From the NCBI GenBank assembly GCA_963978545.1, contig OZ021732.1, forward strand, positions 66,912,328-66,976,327: a DNA stretch of 64,000 nucleotides, read 5' to 3'. This DNA comes from Linyphia triangularis. Lineage: Eukaryota; Arthropoda; Arachnida; Araneae; Linyphiidae. Under the pieces are notes generated by a model. That model ran no database searches and was not told the DNA's origin. It was given only the letters and a program-made list of their open reading frames with translations. Position numbers and translations under genes: made by a program. Position 1 is the stretch's first letter. Each line of letters opens with the position of its first letter. This document shows, one piece after another, positions 50,514 to 63,994 of this stretch.

Positions 50514-51260
50514 CTAAAATTAATAAGGTATTACAATTAGAAGCAATTTAATGAACGTATATTTTTTATCTTAAAAAGATATAAACGACAATCAATAAAT
50601 TTAATTCAAAATCAATAAGTTATTTAACTTGAGAACAAAACTTATTTAACATACTAAAGTTAGATAATTTATTAATGCTTACGCTTGCAGACCTATCCCC
50701 TTTTCTTTGTATCAGTAAAAGAATATTTTTTACATCGTGGTTCAGAACAATATTCCAAAAATGTATATAATGGTCAGGAACACGATAAGAATTGAGAATC
50801 GTATGGTCGCATACACATACTAATTAGTGCAAAAGTGTGCTGCATGTAAAGATTAAACGTGACCAGAATGAAGCGATGGGAATCGTCATTGGGTAATTGT
50901 ATATTTGATTCTACGATGCAGGCCGCAAATTAAAGGACATAATTTAAAAGTATCTTATAAAGGAATCCTGTTGTGTAAACTGATCATTGTGTAATAAATC
51001 ATCATTATGTGTGACGTATCTAGAGTCTGTCTTTGTGGGGTCGTACTGCGTGTGGGTTGGGAATTCTACATATGCTCTTATATCATTTTTGATTAATATT
51101 GTGCTCCTGGCCATTTCTAAAACATAGCTCTCAATCATTTACTATTATTCTTGTAAATTAGTGAAAATGCAGAAACAAAAACAGTTTCATGTATAAAAGA
51201 TACTACACTAAAAAACTAAGTTCCAATTAAATTCATAGAGTAAAAGATAAAATACTTAAC
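50514..51260 (-). other. sDscam: C6 intron, unclassified
   Basis: The part at 50690-51110 is less AT-rich and may be an old repeat. A small minus ORF (50944-51138) resembles nothing I know. Confidence 0.4.
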
Positions 51261-51380
51261 CATTAAATTTATTCCACTTTACATTGGGCTTTGGTTTACC
51301 ACTGGCAGAACAAGGAAATATAACCTTTTCTCCAGATAAAACTTCTTTATCAACTGGACTATTCATCCATTCAGGTGGTA
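51261..51380 (-). CDS. sDscam: cassette C6, Ig2 first half
   Basis: Phase 1-1, 120 nt, acceptor TTTTAG, weak donor GTTAAG. Encodes VPPEWMNSPVDKEVLSGEKV then IFPCSASGKPKPNVKWNKFN. Confidence 0.91.
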
Positions 51381-52258
51381 CTAAAAATAATTGTATTATT
51401 TGTACTAACTAAACTTAAAAATATCTAAAAAAAAATTGAAAATTTTGACTACTTAAAATGATTATTAGATGCTTTTTAGATTTAGACATCAAAATTCATA
51501 TTGTACGAAATAAGATTGAGACATTTAAAAATATTCTATATATTTCTTATATATATTTTCAACACACATAAATTTGAGTTTATCTAGTTGACCATAGCTA
51601 CCTATTTTAAGAGCTACTTTTAGCAAATAATAAGTTTGAGCATGCAAAGTGTTTTAAGTCAAAATATGGTTCAAAATAATCTTTATTGATTAAAACTTTA
51701 TATTTTATTTCTTCAGGAAAACAATCTAATAAAAAATATTAAAATCCGTATTTAATTAAGTTTTTTCCCATAATTAGGAAAAACTATTCTAAGAAATAAT
51801 ACTGAACAGCTTTCCACTGCGTTTTCTATGAAAGTTTAAGAAACATAAATAAGAAATGGTATATCAAGACATATTTTACTACAAAGTTCTTCATGATCAA
51901 CCCCCACCCCCAAATAAATTTTTATACTTTTATCGACACAGAATGACAGAAATAACGACAGTTATAAAAATAATAATCTTTTAAAATTATTGTGAGGGGC
52001 AAATGATGCATACAATTGATGCTTTTTTAAATCTGCGAACTGACATTGTGTTTATCATAATTATTAAAATATGAAAGTAATAATATTTTATTTAAAAACT
52101 TTGTACTTTTCTTAAATGTTTCATGAACATTCATGCATGCATAATAATTGAATTATATTTAATTGATTTTACATAATTTTGAAGCACATTACGTTTTTTT
52201 ATATATTATACATTTATTATGATTTATTTATACCTTTAACTTCACATTTTCTACTTAC
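51381..52258 (-). other. sDscam: C6 intron, nothing recognised
   Basis: AT-rich, with no repeat family or exon-like ORF apparent. Confidence 0.5.
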
Positions 52259-52537
52259 CCTTTACATTTAATGTGGCCATGAACATATCCGTCATACCAT
52301 CTGACTTAGCAACACATGTATAGTTCCCGGAGTCACTTTCAGAGACAGATTCGAGTATGACTGTTGAAACATCAGACACTGAGATAATTTTTATATTTTG
52401 GTTCTCTTTTAACGTTTTTCCATCTTTCAGCCATTCAAAATTTAGCCTATTTCCACCAGAAGTAGAGCATACACTTGTAACACGCTGTCCAATTCTAGCA
52501 CCATTGGGGAATATAAATGGTTGAATTTTCCAAGAAT
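52259..52537 (-). CDS. sDscam: cassette C6, Ig1 (variable)
   Basis: 279 nt, phase 1-1, acceptor TTATAG, donor GTAAGT. Encodes DSWKIQPFIFPNGARIGQRV, VCSTSGG, LNFEWLKDGK, ESVSESDSGNYTCVAKSDGM and ends LNVKG. No in-frame ATG near its start, so simple ORF scans miss it. Confidence 0.93.
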
Positions 52538-52850
52538 CTATAAGAAGTAATTAAACATTACTTTCCACAATAAACAAGATTATATTTAACACAACATACA
52601 TTATGTGACAAAAAATACACAGGACACTATGATTTTTACAAAACAACCAATTTAATGAAAAAATTATATATTTTGTTTATTTATTAATGACTGCTTTTGA
52701 AATGGATGAAAAGAATATAACTGTATTTAACCCCCTACGAAATGAACGGGGAAATAAAAACTTTTATTCGTGTAATGTACACACATTTCAATTAGAAAAT
52801 CTTGAAATAAACCTACATGTTCTCAAAATATATCAAATTAATCTACTCAC

Positions 52851-52914
52851 CAAAAGCATATCCAAGAAGAAATATTACTAAAAATATTAACGTACTGCAG
52901 AAAATCTTAGACAT
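52851..52914 (-). CDS. sDscam: cassette C6, first exon: signal peptide
   Basis: ATG at 52912-52914; MSKIFCSTLIFLVIFLLGYA then F and donor GTGAGT in phase 1. Good hydrophobic core. Confidence 0.88.
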
Positions 52915-53099
52915 TTCAAAGGGGATACTATGTCTAATTTTTAGTCTCTTTGAAAACTTGTGTATACTATTAGCTTAACAATGATTTAAACTGCTGTTAA
53001 TGAAAGGGAAAGTTCCATGTATGTTATGTTGTATGTAACATAGAATGACGCTTCTATTAAGAACAACATTAAATAGAAAGAATTAGAAATCTCTGCTTT

Positions 53100-53114
53100 A
53101 GCGCCCTCTAGTGC
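53100..53114 (-). promoter_or_regulatory. CTCF-like promoter motif of C6 (best match)
   Basis: Minus strand GCACTAGAGGGCGCT, about 187 bp upstream of the C6 ATG. It matches the CTCF consensus CCASYAGRKGGCRCY at 14 of 15 positions. Confidence 0.7.
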
Positions 53115-53957
53115 ACAAATACAATAATGCTCTCTACATAACCAAACAATACTTTTCAGCTTCAGTTGAATTTAATTTAAAACTGCGTTGGTTTATTTAA
53201 TAAGCTTTGCAATATATATTAATTAAATGAAATACAGAATACCCGAAGGGCGTCAATTAAATTTTAATAAAAAAGTAGTTTAACTAATTTTATTTTTATT
53301 CTTAAAATATAGAGACAAATACAGAACATAAACATGAAAGAAATTTTACTTTGAGTTCTATTTACACAAATATAGTACATACATAATTTAGTTACATTTA
53401 CATAAACTCAAAATATTTCTTTTAGTCTGCCTGTTATATTTGAGTATTAGAAAAAACTACTGAAACACATTTAAATTATACATTAGTAATGAAAATTATG
53501 GAATGAAAATGATAACTATCTTAGCTAACACATTTCAAGTGAAAAATTTAAATATTAATTATAGAATAGGCATGAGAAAATAAAATTTGTAATATATACA
53601 TGTTCAAAATATGAAATTATACTAATATAAGGTACATAAACATAAATAACATAAACTTACCAATGAAATTAAATTCTTTATATATCTTGGGGTTCCAAGT
53701 GATTCATCACATTACGTGAGTATATCTTGAAGAAACCGGAAGCATTAATATCGAAAAAGAAAAAGCGTATGCAAGATGTGCACATTAAGAAGTCACAGTT
53801 TGAGTTTGAAAAATTCAGCATTATTAGTTAACTTAGATCGTCAGATATTAATATGTGAAAAATAAGCGACTGAATCAAACTGAAATAAAAATTACGAAAA
53901 TAATAATCGAATTTCTTTAAGTTTAAGTAGTCAATTGCAACCTATGACTCAACTAAC
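53115..53957 (-). other. spacer between C6 promoter and C7, nothing recognised
   Basis: AT-rich 0.8 kb without an exon-like ORF. Confidence 0.5.
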
Positions 53958-54128
53958 CAATCACTTTAATGTTGATGTCCTTTCTTAACTCAAAACCAAC
54001 ACCATTCCCGACAATGCACTGATAATATCCTTCGTTTTCTTTTCCAATATGACGAATCTCTAAGGTTCCATTGCTGTGCAAAAAAACTGTTTCTGAGCTT
54101 TCAAGTGTTACCATTTCACTTTCATGGC
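53958..54128 (-). CDS. sDscam: cassette C7, Ig2 second half
   Basis: Phase 1-1, 171 nt, acceptor TTTAG, atypical donor GTTAGT. Encodes HESEMVTLESSETVFLHSNG then TLEIRHIGKENEGYYQCIVG, ending IKVIG. Confidence 0.91.
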
Positions 54129-54633
54129 CTAAAGTAAGTAAAAAAACAAAATAAATAATAATAACTAATATTTAGTGGATAGCTTTTGAATGTTATTTTT
54201 ATGTTTAAACAATGAAATTAGTTGAATGTGTATACTTAGTATTAAATTATTATTGCTAGAATGGTCAACTAAAATAAAAAGATTATGATATTTATTTATA
54301 GAAAAACCACAATTATTAAAATTAGGTTGATCGTTTATGAAACCAAATTAAAAAAAAAAAGTTAATTGAGTTTTGCTGATAAAATATTTTCAAATTTTTT
54401 AAATTAGTTGATTGTATTAATTTTAATGTAATATGGGCATAAAAAAAAGGTTTAATTAAAAATAAAAAATATTAAAGTATTACACTATACAATTTAGAAA
54501 GTAATTTTTAATTCAGGAAAGTAAGTTAAAAAAACTCCTCGCACTTCATAGTGGTTATATTTTGCAAATATTTTCTATATTATGGTAGTAGTAATTATGT
54601 GATTTATGTTTATTTACAAAATAAATATTGTAC

Positions 54634-54753
54634 CCGATAGTTTTGTCCACTTTGCCGTCGGCATTGGTTTTCCAATACCAGCACAGCTAACTAAAATAGT
54701 TTCACCATTTGTAGCTTCAACATCCATTGGTTGATGTTTCCAAGAGGGAGGAA
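54634..54753 (-). CDS. sDscam: cassette C7, Ig2 first half
   Basis: Phase 1-1, 120 nt, acceptor GAATAG, donor GTACAA. Encodes PPSWKHQPMDVEATNGETIL then VSCAGIGKPMPTAKWTKLS. DVEA.(N/D)GE is shared with C8. Confidence 0.92.
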
Positions 54754-55371
54754 CTATTCAAAAAATTATAATTCAAAATTAGACAAAATTTTTACAGCAA
54801 TGTGTAGTGATAGAAAATTCTAAAGTTGAATTATTTTTACAAAAAATAATAAATAAAAAGTTTTGGCTTTTAATAAACTCAATAAATGAATGAATAATAG
54901 ATAATAAATATATGATAGTTTGTTTTACTCGATCAATAAGCACATAATTTAAAAAACTACAATTTAAAAACAATTTGATAAACTTCTCAAAATGTTAAAA
55001 TTATAGCATAAAATAATAAATGTTAAAATAGAAAGTATTTGATTACACTATAGATAAATTTTACAAATTTGAAGTTAAAGAGATTTGTCTCAGCAAAGAC
55101 ATAGATTAGTTTTAACAGTTTTTAAATTCACACAAGTCTTGTAACCTAATTTTCCTAATTATTTGTCAAAATCGCACAAAAATGTATTTACTCTAATACA
55201 ATACATATACATTATCTAAGAAGTAGACAGAATATAAACAAGAAAACCCGAAAGAATGTCTGATACAGAAAATTGTCACAAAATTTTGTTAATAAGCAAA
55301 TTTTAAGGTATGAACTGCAAAATTTGTAAAAAAAAGAAAGGAATTATCATAAGAAATACGTTTTAACTTAC

Positions 55372-55656
55372 TAAGAACTTGAAGAACTGCAGTAAAGCTA
55401 TCCGATATTCCTCTTGCAGTAACAGTACACGTGTAATTTCCTGTGTCTTCTTCACTCAAGGGATCTATGATCAGATTGGATATTTGTGGTAAAGATATGA
55501 TTTGCACCCGATTTGTTTTTTCAAGACCAGCTCCATTTTTAGACCAGCGAAACTCCATTTTGTTAGCAGCCGTAACAGTGGCACACATAGCGCTTACTCT
55601 TTGCCCAATTGTTGGTGAAGTAGGGAAATTAAAAGACTGGATTTTTGAATTAACAC
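55372..55656 (-). CDS. sDscam: cassette C7, Ig1 (variable)
   Basis: 285 nt, phase 1-1, acceptor TTTCAG, donor GTAAGT. Encodes GVNSKIQSFNFPTSPTIGQR, MCATVTA, MEFRWSKNGA, DPLSEEDTGNYTCTVTARGI, ending LQVLS (the others end in G). The LIIDPLSEED.GNYTC..TARGIS block is almost identical in C8. Confidence 0.94.
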
Positions 55657-56209
55657 CTGAAAGAAAACGTTAAACTATAAATATTAAATTAAAAAAGACA
55701 TGGTTAAAATCAACGGAGAAACTTAATTAAATTGTGCATGTATGATAAAGATTTGTGCATTTTCATGCGTAAATAGATACTGGGTGTAATCATGTATAGA
55801 TATACTTTTTTGTAAAAAGAAATGTGCATTTTACAAATAAGTGAACATTGAGTAAATTTGAAGTTTTTATTTATTTGTAAAGTATGTTTGTATTTAATTT
55901 ATATAAGGTTTGATTTGTACAAATAAGAACTTTTATTTTCTCTTCCATGTATCTATCTGAAGTATATTGATATATTTTGATATTTTAAAGAGAATCAAAC
56001 AGAAAATAAGAACTCAAAGAATTACCGAATTACAATGATTAATATAATATGTTGGTTTCATACGTTACAATAGTACTTTTTATTACTATATTTGTAATAA
56101 AACTTCAGCGTGGTAAATGTTTTACAGATCATTAGTACGATGAATGAAAGTGTAAAAATAACTAAAATTGTTTTAAAGACTATTGAACCAAATAAAAAAC
56201 ATTACTTAC

Positions 56210-56285
56210 CCGAACATTTACTCTTGTCCACCAAATACATCTGTAAAAGCAGTACAATTGTGAAGATATTGGCTCTTTGAAACAT
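56210..56285 (-). CDS. sDscam: cassette C7, first exon: signal peptide
   Basis: ATG at 56283-56285; MFQRANIFTIVLLLQMYLVD then KSKCS, donor GTAAGT in phase 1. Core IVLLLQMYLV. Confidence 0.87.
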
Positions 56286-56451
56286 CTTGACTTTTGTTCC
56301 CTTATCACAAAAATGTCACTTTGATTGAACTGATATAAAACTGATTGAAAGGTTAATTATAATACGAAAAAATGGATAGTATAGTACAGTTTATTATAAT
56401 GGCGTTTTGTGAGAGTTTTACTGTAATCTCACTTTGTACAAAATGAACGGT

Positions 56452-56466
56452 AGCGCCACCAATGTT
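56452..56466 (-). promoter_or_regulatory. CTCF-like promoter motif of C7
   Basis: Minus strand AACATTGGTGGCGCT, about 168 bp upstream of the C7 ATG. Core TTGGTGGCGCTAC is identical to C8. Confidence 0.6.
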
Positions 56467-56780
56467 CAGATATCGTAACTAAAAATAATGTTACCAAATA
56501 ATTTCAAAGTGACTTTAGGTATTTAAAGTAAATAAAGTGAACCACATCATGAAAGTGCGAGAAGATTTCAAATATCAAGCAAAATAGTTATGTTTGAGAA
56601 GCACAATCTATAGAGAAGAAATAGCAACCAAAAAAGTACCCACATTTAAAATTGCAAATGAATATGAACGATAAAAAAGATGTCATTCTAGAAGCATAAA
56701 TATAGTATAATTTCTAATTTCATATTGCAATACAAATATATAATTGCAGTCACTTAACTAAAATAACATTGCAATTGAGT

Positions 56781-56809
56781 GTTTTTTTTTTTTTTTTTTT
56801 TTTTTTTTA
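56781..56809. repeat. poly(T) run
   Basis: About 29 T residues between the C7 promoter and C8. Confidence 0.9.
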
Positions 56810-56882
56810 CCAAACAAGTATAAAAAGTTAATTCCTGAAAATATATCAGAATACTTTGACATTATTGATTTAGTTTACCTAC

Positions 56883-57053
56883 CAATAACTTTAATTATAA
56901 TTTGTTTGATTAGTGGATCGCCTATTCCATTTGACACATTGCATTTATACATGCCTTCATAGTCTTTTTGAATTTGTGATAAGGTTAAACTTCCATTTTT
57001 TTGCAAACTGTGGTGATCCGTATTAGGAACAGGAACATACTCAGAGGAATAAC
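56883..57053 (-). CDS. sDscam: cassette C8, Ig2 second half
   Basis: Phase 1-1, 171 nt, acceptor TTGTAG, donor GTAGGT (a GTAAAC four bases on would break the frame). Encodes GYSSEYVPVPNTDHHSLQKN then GSLTLSQIQKDYEGMYKCNV, ending IKVIG. Confidence 0.91.
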
Positions 57054-57228
57054 CTACAAAAAGAAGTTTTTTAAGTTATTAATTTATTCGTCTGATTAAA
57101 TAATGTAATTAAAATTATTACAATTTAGAAAGGTTGTACAATGTAAAAAAAAAAAAAAAAAATCAAATAGGCCTGATTTGAAAATAAATTTAAAAATCAA
57201 ATATGTCATTTTTAACAAGGGAACTATT

Positions 57229-57436
<208 letters not shown>

Positions 57437-58000
57437 TATTTTAGTACAAATAATATCACAAATTATGTTTCTATTTGTTTTATTAATTTAAATGTGTTTA
57501 TATAATAATCAACTTCAATCCTCAATACAGTTCTATAAATTAGTAAATGGTTTCAAAGCATTTTATGAAGTCAACATAGTTTGAAGATAAAATATTTTTA
57601 TAGCGCTTAAGCACTGTTTTAGATTTTAATTTTAATCTTCTGCGATAGGTTTGGAGTTAAAATATTACAAAATCAAAATGGAATCTTAAAAATGTAGAGT
57701 ATATGAATCTATAAGCATAATTGTTATGATATTATCATTGAATATAACCACCTACAGGATTAAAAGCATTTCCCACTTTATTTTTATATTTCAAACATTA
57801 AGGAGGTGAACGCTAGGGTAGTCTTAACCTTTCATGGTGGTGCGCATTTCATAAAGAGCATTCAACTAAATTGACAATGCAATAAAAATGCACGAGTAAA
57901 GTACATATAAAACAATCCATAATTTATGTGAATTTAATTTTTTTAAATACTATACTAAAACATTTATTTTATAATATGGAAAAGATTATTATTTTTTTAC

Positions 58001-58120
58001 CAATCATCCTTGACCATGTGATTATTGGTTCAGGCTTTCCAGTTCCATAACAATGCAACATAATTGATTCTCCATCTATAGCTTCGACATCTACTGGCGA
58101 TATCTTCCATATGGGAGGAG
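58001..58120 (-). CDS. sDscam: cassette C8, Ig2 first half
   Basis: Phase 1-1, 120 nt, acceptor TTGCAG, donor GTAAAA. Encodes APPIWKISPVDVEAIDGESI then MLHCYGTGKPEPIITWSRMI. Confidence 0.92.
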
Positions 58121-58762
58121 CTGCAATAAATATGTAAAAGTCATTCTAGCTGTTTTAAGGAATAAAATAATTTTCGAAATAAATGCAAACGTAGGCATTA
58201 AATCTATTTTAACATAAGGAAATAAAATAAAATAAAATAAAATAAATATACTGTGTGATTTAAAACGAAAAAAGTTTTACTTGCAGAAATGAATTGGAAA
58301 AATTACACTAAAACACTTTATAATATTTAGAATTATAAAAACTATTTGTTTTCAAATAAGCCTTACTTTTTATATTGAACGAATTTAATTAATTACTAAT
58401 ATATATTGTAATAGCTTCATAAACAATTTTCAGTATTTTTTTTTTTTTGTTGAGGGAGCAAAAATTAACAGAAATGCTCTTTAAAGTATATTTTAATAAT
58501 ACATTTTCCATTAAGTTAAAAAATTAAAATAGTAAGTTTATTAATTGCTTAAGTTATGGATTTAAATTTATTTTTATAGAAAAAAAAAAAAAAAAAAAAG
58601 CAATTTGAGAATTTTTTTGTTAGCAGCATATTTAAGTTTACTCTTTGAGCTTGTAACAGAAAACAGGTATAGTAGTGTGAATAGTAATCCACAAATAACT
58701 GTTAAAGGAATAAAATATAACTAACAATGTTGTAGTTTCTAAAGAAAACTAAGGTTACTTAC

Positions 58763-59047
58763 CTAACACTTCCAAAGTGGTAGTATAGCTTTCTGAAATT
58801 CCTCTTGCTGTCGCTAAACATGTATAATTACCACTATCTTCTTCGGATAATGGGTCAATAATAAGATTTGATAATTCGGGAAAAGAACGAACATTTATTT
58901 TACTGTTTTTAATTATTTCTTTTCCATTTTTTAACCACGTAAAATCAACTTTTCCACCTGTGGTTGTAGCACATGTCGTAATAACTCGCTTTCCAATTAT
59001 AGAAGTGTTTGGAAAAGAAAACGGTTGGATTTTGAACGCCGAGGTAC
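58763..59047 (-). CDS. sDscam: cassette C8, Ig1 (variable)
   Basis: 285 nt, phase 1-1, acceptor TTTTAG, donor GTAAGT. Encodes GTSAFKIQPFSFPNTSIIGK, TCATTTG, VDFTWLKNGK, DPLSEEDSGNYTCLATARGI and ends LEVLG. No in-frame ATG near the start. Confidence 0.94.
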
Positions 59048-59876
59048 CTAAAATAAAGAAAGCAATTTATAATTTCTGTTTTAAAGATATAAAACCATTT
59101 AATTTTATAAATAAATAATAAAAAAAATAAAAAAAAAAAATAAAACAGCAATTGACTGTTTGTAAAATGATGGTTCATCTTATACAAAATACAAAAGAAA
59201 ATAATATATTCATCATGATATTAAGTAAAATTTTTATAAATTTTCAGGTAACTTTAATTATGAATATATTGTTAAAAGTATATTTACAAGCAAATAGACT
59301 GTTAAATAAAACAACAATGAAAATTGTGACTAAATTATAAATTAAGGCCAGTAAAAATGATGGAAAAAGCATTGAGTTAAATATTTAATTATACCTGGCA
59401 ATATAGCATTTTCAGTTTTCGGTAAATAAAATATATTTTGATAAAACACACACCAAAAAAAGATAAATATTTCGAATTGTAAAATGAGTTTTTAAAATTT
59501 TTTCAGTACTTACATTTGTAAGTAATATTTAATTTTACGTTCTGCTTTTTTTCCCGATATTGGTAAATTGTACTCTTTAATGTTTAGTGGTCTCTTTTTT
59601 ATACGAATTGCTTTTATTTCTCAATTTTGTTTAAAATGCAAATGGATATTTAAGTTCAAATAAAAAAAAAGCTACGTTAATGTAAATGCTTCATTATTAA
59701 TCAACATTTGTTATAGATCGATTTAAAAATAAGCTGTTTCGAGTAATTTGGGAAAATATTGATAAAATACATAACCCTTCAGCGTTGCGTAAGTATATAC
59801 ATTTTTAGTGGGTTAAAGTTTGAGGATTTCTTATAATAATGTAACTAAAATGAATAATTTTATGGAATTAACTTAC

Positions 59877-59931
59877 CTAAAATCATCTCATTCATAAGTA
59901 GGAAGAGGATTATATCTTTGAATGTTTTCAT
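59877..59931 (-). CDS. sDscam: cassette C8, first exon: signal peptide
   Basis: ATG at 59929-59931; MKTFKDIILFLLMNEMIL, only 18 codons, donor GTAAGT in phase 1. The core IILFLLM is short, so it may be a weaker signal sequence than the others. Confidence 0.82.
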
Positions 59932-60169
59932 ATTCAATCCGTGTACTTAGTGAATTTCCATAAGACAAACTTGATAATATTCTAAGGGGGTGATACTTCT
60001 ATGCTAAGCAAATCAATAGTTTTCTTATTTAAGAAATATAATACAATTGAATGTCGTAAAATACTTCCACTGTTTTGAGATTTTCCAAAAAAAGTCTAAG
60101 CACGCTCTTTCACTCATCCAATGGCGAATGCTATACATATGTAAAAAAATCACATTGAAAGCATATAGT

Positions 60170-60184
60170 AGCGCCACCAAGATT
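60170..60184 (-). promoter_or_regulatory. CTCF-like promoter motif of C8
   Basis: Minus strand AATCTTGGTGGCGCT, about 240 bp upstream of the C8 ATG. Confidence 0.6.
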
Positions 60185-61678
60185 CATTATCATGAACTAA
60201 AATATAAATCATTACTGCAATTTCGAAATACGAACATTTAAAAAGCAAATACTAATCGCATACATTTTGAAAAAATGCATACAATTCATAATATAATTCT
60301 TTTATTATAATTGAGTCATCGGTGCAAAGGTATACTTAATAAAAATATAGCATTAATATCTTATAATAATAACATACAATGCAACACATTTTTCTGCACT
60401 AGGATACATTTACGAAAGTGAAACTATAGAAAGGCTAGATCGTAAATTTATTTCTTAAAAATAGCTCATTTGAATTTCGCATGAAGATTTTCACACATAT
60501 TTTTACGTAACTTTGTGAATACAGTTTTTACCTAGTCAACCGTTAAAAGTTAAAAAATTAAATACTACTATTACTTTGCGCAAGTTCCTTGATACAATAT
60601 TTCAATCACTTGTTTTCTATAACTTTTATGTATAAACCATTTTAGTATGATAAATTATCTTATAAATATTTCATAAAAAGAAGATATTTTGCTTGTAAAA
60701 TTTAACAAAAATAAAAAATATATATCTTGTAAATGTAAATATATTTTTATATTGCACTTTTGAGTAATAAATAAATATTTTCATAATTGTTTGAATTTTT
60801 CTTTAGAAATTTCGATTCAAGTACTGAAGTTTTTGTTATTTTTGTTTTATAGTTTACAGGTAAAAAAACAAATTCAACGCAAATCATATTTAATTTATTA
60901 TATTTGCAAATTATACTGTAGAAGTAAATAATTTGAATCTTTATCCTCCAGTCAATAGACACTATATAAAAACAAATCAGATCGCATAAAAGGAAAAAAA
61001 AGGTATTGGCTAAGATATATAATATTTAAAATATGTCAGACACTTACTATTTTTTAATAATAGTAACAGAGGTTTATTAGGAACAAAATTTATTTGTGCC
61101 CATATAAAGATTAAAAAATATATAAGTTTATGAATGTATCTCATTAAAAACAAGAGGTATGTTTTTTTTTTTTCTTTTCTTTTTTTCTTTTTTTTCCCCC
61201 CATAATTAAAAATACAAACGATTAATTGAAAACTAAAAAAATAAAATAAAAATACTGGTTTATAGCAGAATTGATGATCACTTAGAAAAAATATACAAAT
61301 ATTTCATTATAAAACTCAATGACATTAAAATAACATAAACGTAAAAAATATCAAGATTAACATATTAATACGATACAAATTAATAATACTAATAAAATGA
61401 AAATTGAACTCATAAATAATAGTCTTTATAAAGAGATATTAAAGTCACTATGTATCCATTTTGAAAATCTTTTATTCATTGATAAATACGCATAAACATA
61501 CACACAGGATGTGCACTAAAAATTTCACTTATAAAATGAATGCTGGAATGTATTATATTCATAATGTTTTAAAAATTCAAGTTTTTACAATATACAATAA
61601 TTTATCAAATTGTTTTTAAATAATTTGATGGAGTATTTAATTTGATTTAGAGAACTGAATAATTCTCATTGCACCTAC
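60185..61678 (-). other. spacer between C8 promoter and C9, nothing recognised
   Basis: 1.5 kb of AT-rich sequence with a pyrimidine run near 61161-61200. No exon-like ORF. Confidence 0.5.
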
Positions 61679-61849
61679 CTGTAACCCTAATAATTACACT
61701 TTTGAAAAGATCAGTACCAATACGGTTTGATACGTTGCATTTGTACATCCCTTCATCTTCTTTAACTATTTCTGAAAGTATAAGACTCCCATTCGATGGC
61801 ATCACAAGACGATTTGTATCCATGATGGGTGTGTAGTCATTGCTGGTAC
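61679..61849 (-). CDS. sDscam: cassette C9, Ig2 second half
   Basis: Phase 1-1, 171 nt, acceptor AACTAG, donor GTAGGT. Encodes GTSNDYTPIMDTNRLVMPSN then GSLILSEIVKEDEGMYKCNV, ending IIRVTG. Closest to C8. Confidence 0.92.
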
Positions 61850-62641
61850 CTAGTTGAAAGAATGGATATATCAGAATCGCACTGCATAATAGAATAATCT
61901 TTAAAGTAAAAACAGTATGTGTTTGACAATAGGCTTATTTCAAAAATCCTACATAGGTTTTTCACAACCGTATTAATTTAAGTTTGTTTAAAGTACAGTA
62001 AATTTTATGTACTCAGATGTAAAACTGATGGAATTAAATGTTTATTGAAGTGTTTAACCACTAATTTGATATTATAGATGCTTAGTTTTGTCTTGGGAAT
62101 TTTTTTTTGTCAAATGTTCTTTTGTTTTATATTTATATGAATTTTTTGTACTCTCATCCAATTTTTATTTTACTTGCAAATTCAATTTACAGTTCTATTA
62201 CGTATGGAAAATTGTACTTCAAAATATAATTCTTCAGAAAATTAAGGTATTATGCAAAATTTTAAAAAGAAAACTATTGATTATTTTTTTTATTATTTGC
62301 AAATTAAGTTAATACATAAATCAATTTATCATAAAATAGAGTCTGTTTTGAATTCTATAAAACTTAACATTCGATGTTTGAAACTGAGTTAATAAACTTG
62401 GAAAATAATTTGTGAAGAACTTTTTTTATCAAATAACTTTCTAAGCTTTGCTTTGAATTGTATTTTATTTTTAATCAATTAATAAACTACCTTACGAAAT
62501 TTTTGCTTAAAATTTAATCCAATCTAACATTAGGCTGTTCATGAGTTACTTTTTAAGGCTAAATTTGAATGACAAAAACATATTATTATGTCGTTCTATA
62601 GTTTAAGAGATAGGTTTTTAAAATTATTACAAAGCCCTTAC

Positions 62642-62761
62642 CAATTGCACGGTACCACGATGTGTCTGGAATAGGATTCCCCAAACCTTGACAATGTAAA
62701 ATTACAGTTTCTCCATTAACGGCGTCGTAATCCTTTGGAATTATCTTCCATTCAGGAGGAA
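62642..62761 (-). CDS. sDscam: cassette C9, Ig2 first half
   Basis: Phase 1-1, 120 nt, acceptor TTATAG, donor GTAAGG. Encodes VPPEWKIIPKDYDAVNGETV then ILHCQGLGNPIPDTSWYRAI. Confidence 0.92.
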
Positions 62762-63994
62762 CTATAAAAAATATGCTGACATGAAATACAAATTAACAGG
62801 AGACAGTTAAACAGAAATAATTTCTGAAAAACTATTAAATATTAAGGTTAAAAATACTAAGAATAAGGATTTATTTTCCAAAAATTGTATGCATGTATTG
62901 TATATATCTTCAAATTTTGTAAACAATTGCATAGAAAAAAAATTAAGTTTCTGTAGAAACAATTTAAAAAAGCAATGCTTCACGTAAAGTATTCCCATAA
63001 AATTGCCTTCTTTTCATGATAGACTGATATTTTTTTAAACATTTTAACATAAAATAAATAAATTTCTTTTACTTATGCATTTATATTGGAAATTAGCAAT
63101 TCAAAAAATATTTTCCAGCTTGAATAGTTAAATAAAAATTAAATTGAAATAAATTTAACCATCTGATTTCAGATGTTTTAAGGGACCGTGAGGGGAAGGG
63201 TTAAAAATAAATTTTGGAGATGAAATATATCAACAAATCTCTTTTCTTAATACGAATTACTAATTTAAATTTACTGGTTATATAAAATTCCTTAAAAATT
63301 TATCAAATCAAAAGATACCAAACGATAATAATGGCTAATAAGACAAAAATTGAAAAGATAAGAAATGTAAAAGATTCTGCTTATAGAAAGCATGGAACTA
63401 AATACTATAATTTTTTTTGATAGCGTATGGCAGTGAGTTAAGAAAAAAAAAAAATCTCCACCAAAACCTTAGTAATAATTTAAACTATTTATGAGTAACT
63501 CAAATAATTAGGATTATATAAAGGAACTAGCTTTGTATTTGAGATTTATGACATCTAGTATAAGGATATGAAAAATTATAAAATAATTTATAATAATAAA
63601 TAGATAATAAAATAATGTGAATGCTTGATTTCCCTTCCAATAGTTTTTAATTTTATACAGTGTTACTCTTTAATAGGAGTCTTTATGTGTACTACTTATT
63701 AAAGAAACACTCTCATTTATAAAACTATAATGCGCAACCAAAAATTCTTGAGAGTAGGTTGAAAAATATTCCTCTCTCTTTTTACCTTTTATTATTTTAG
63801 AAATTTTCTTAATTGAGTTCTTTTGGATAGGATCGATGATTTCAAGCTTTTTCTAAGAGAAATTAGCTATAAAACAAATACTTAAAAATGTTTCGAAAAA
63901 ACAGTTTAAAAATTAAATATATCCCACAAGTATTTAAAAACAATAATTTTTTCAATATAGCATTGAAAACTGTTTGAATTCTTTGATTACTTAC
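62762..63994 (-). other. sDscam: C9 intron, nothing recognised
   Basis: 1.2 kb, AT-rich. 63175-63225 is slightly G-rich. No exon-like ORF. Confidence 0.5.
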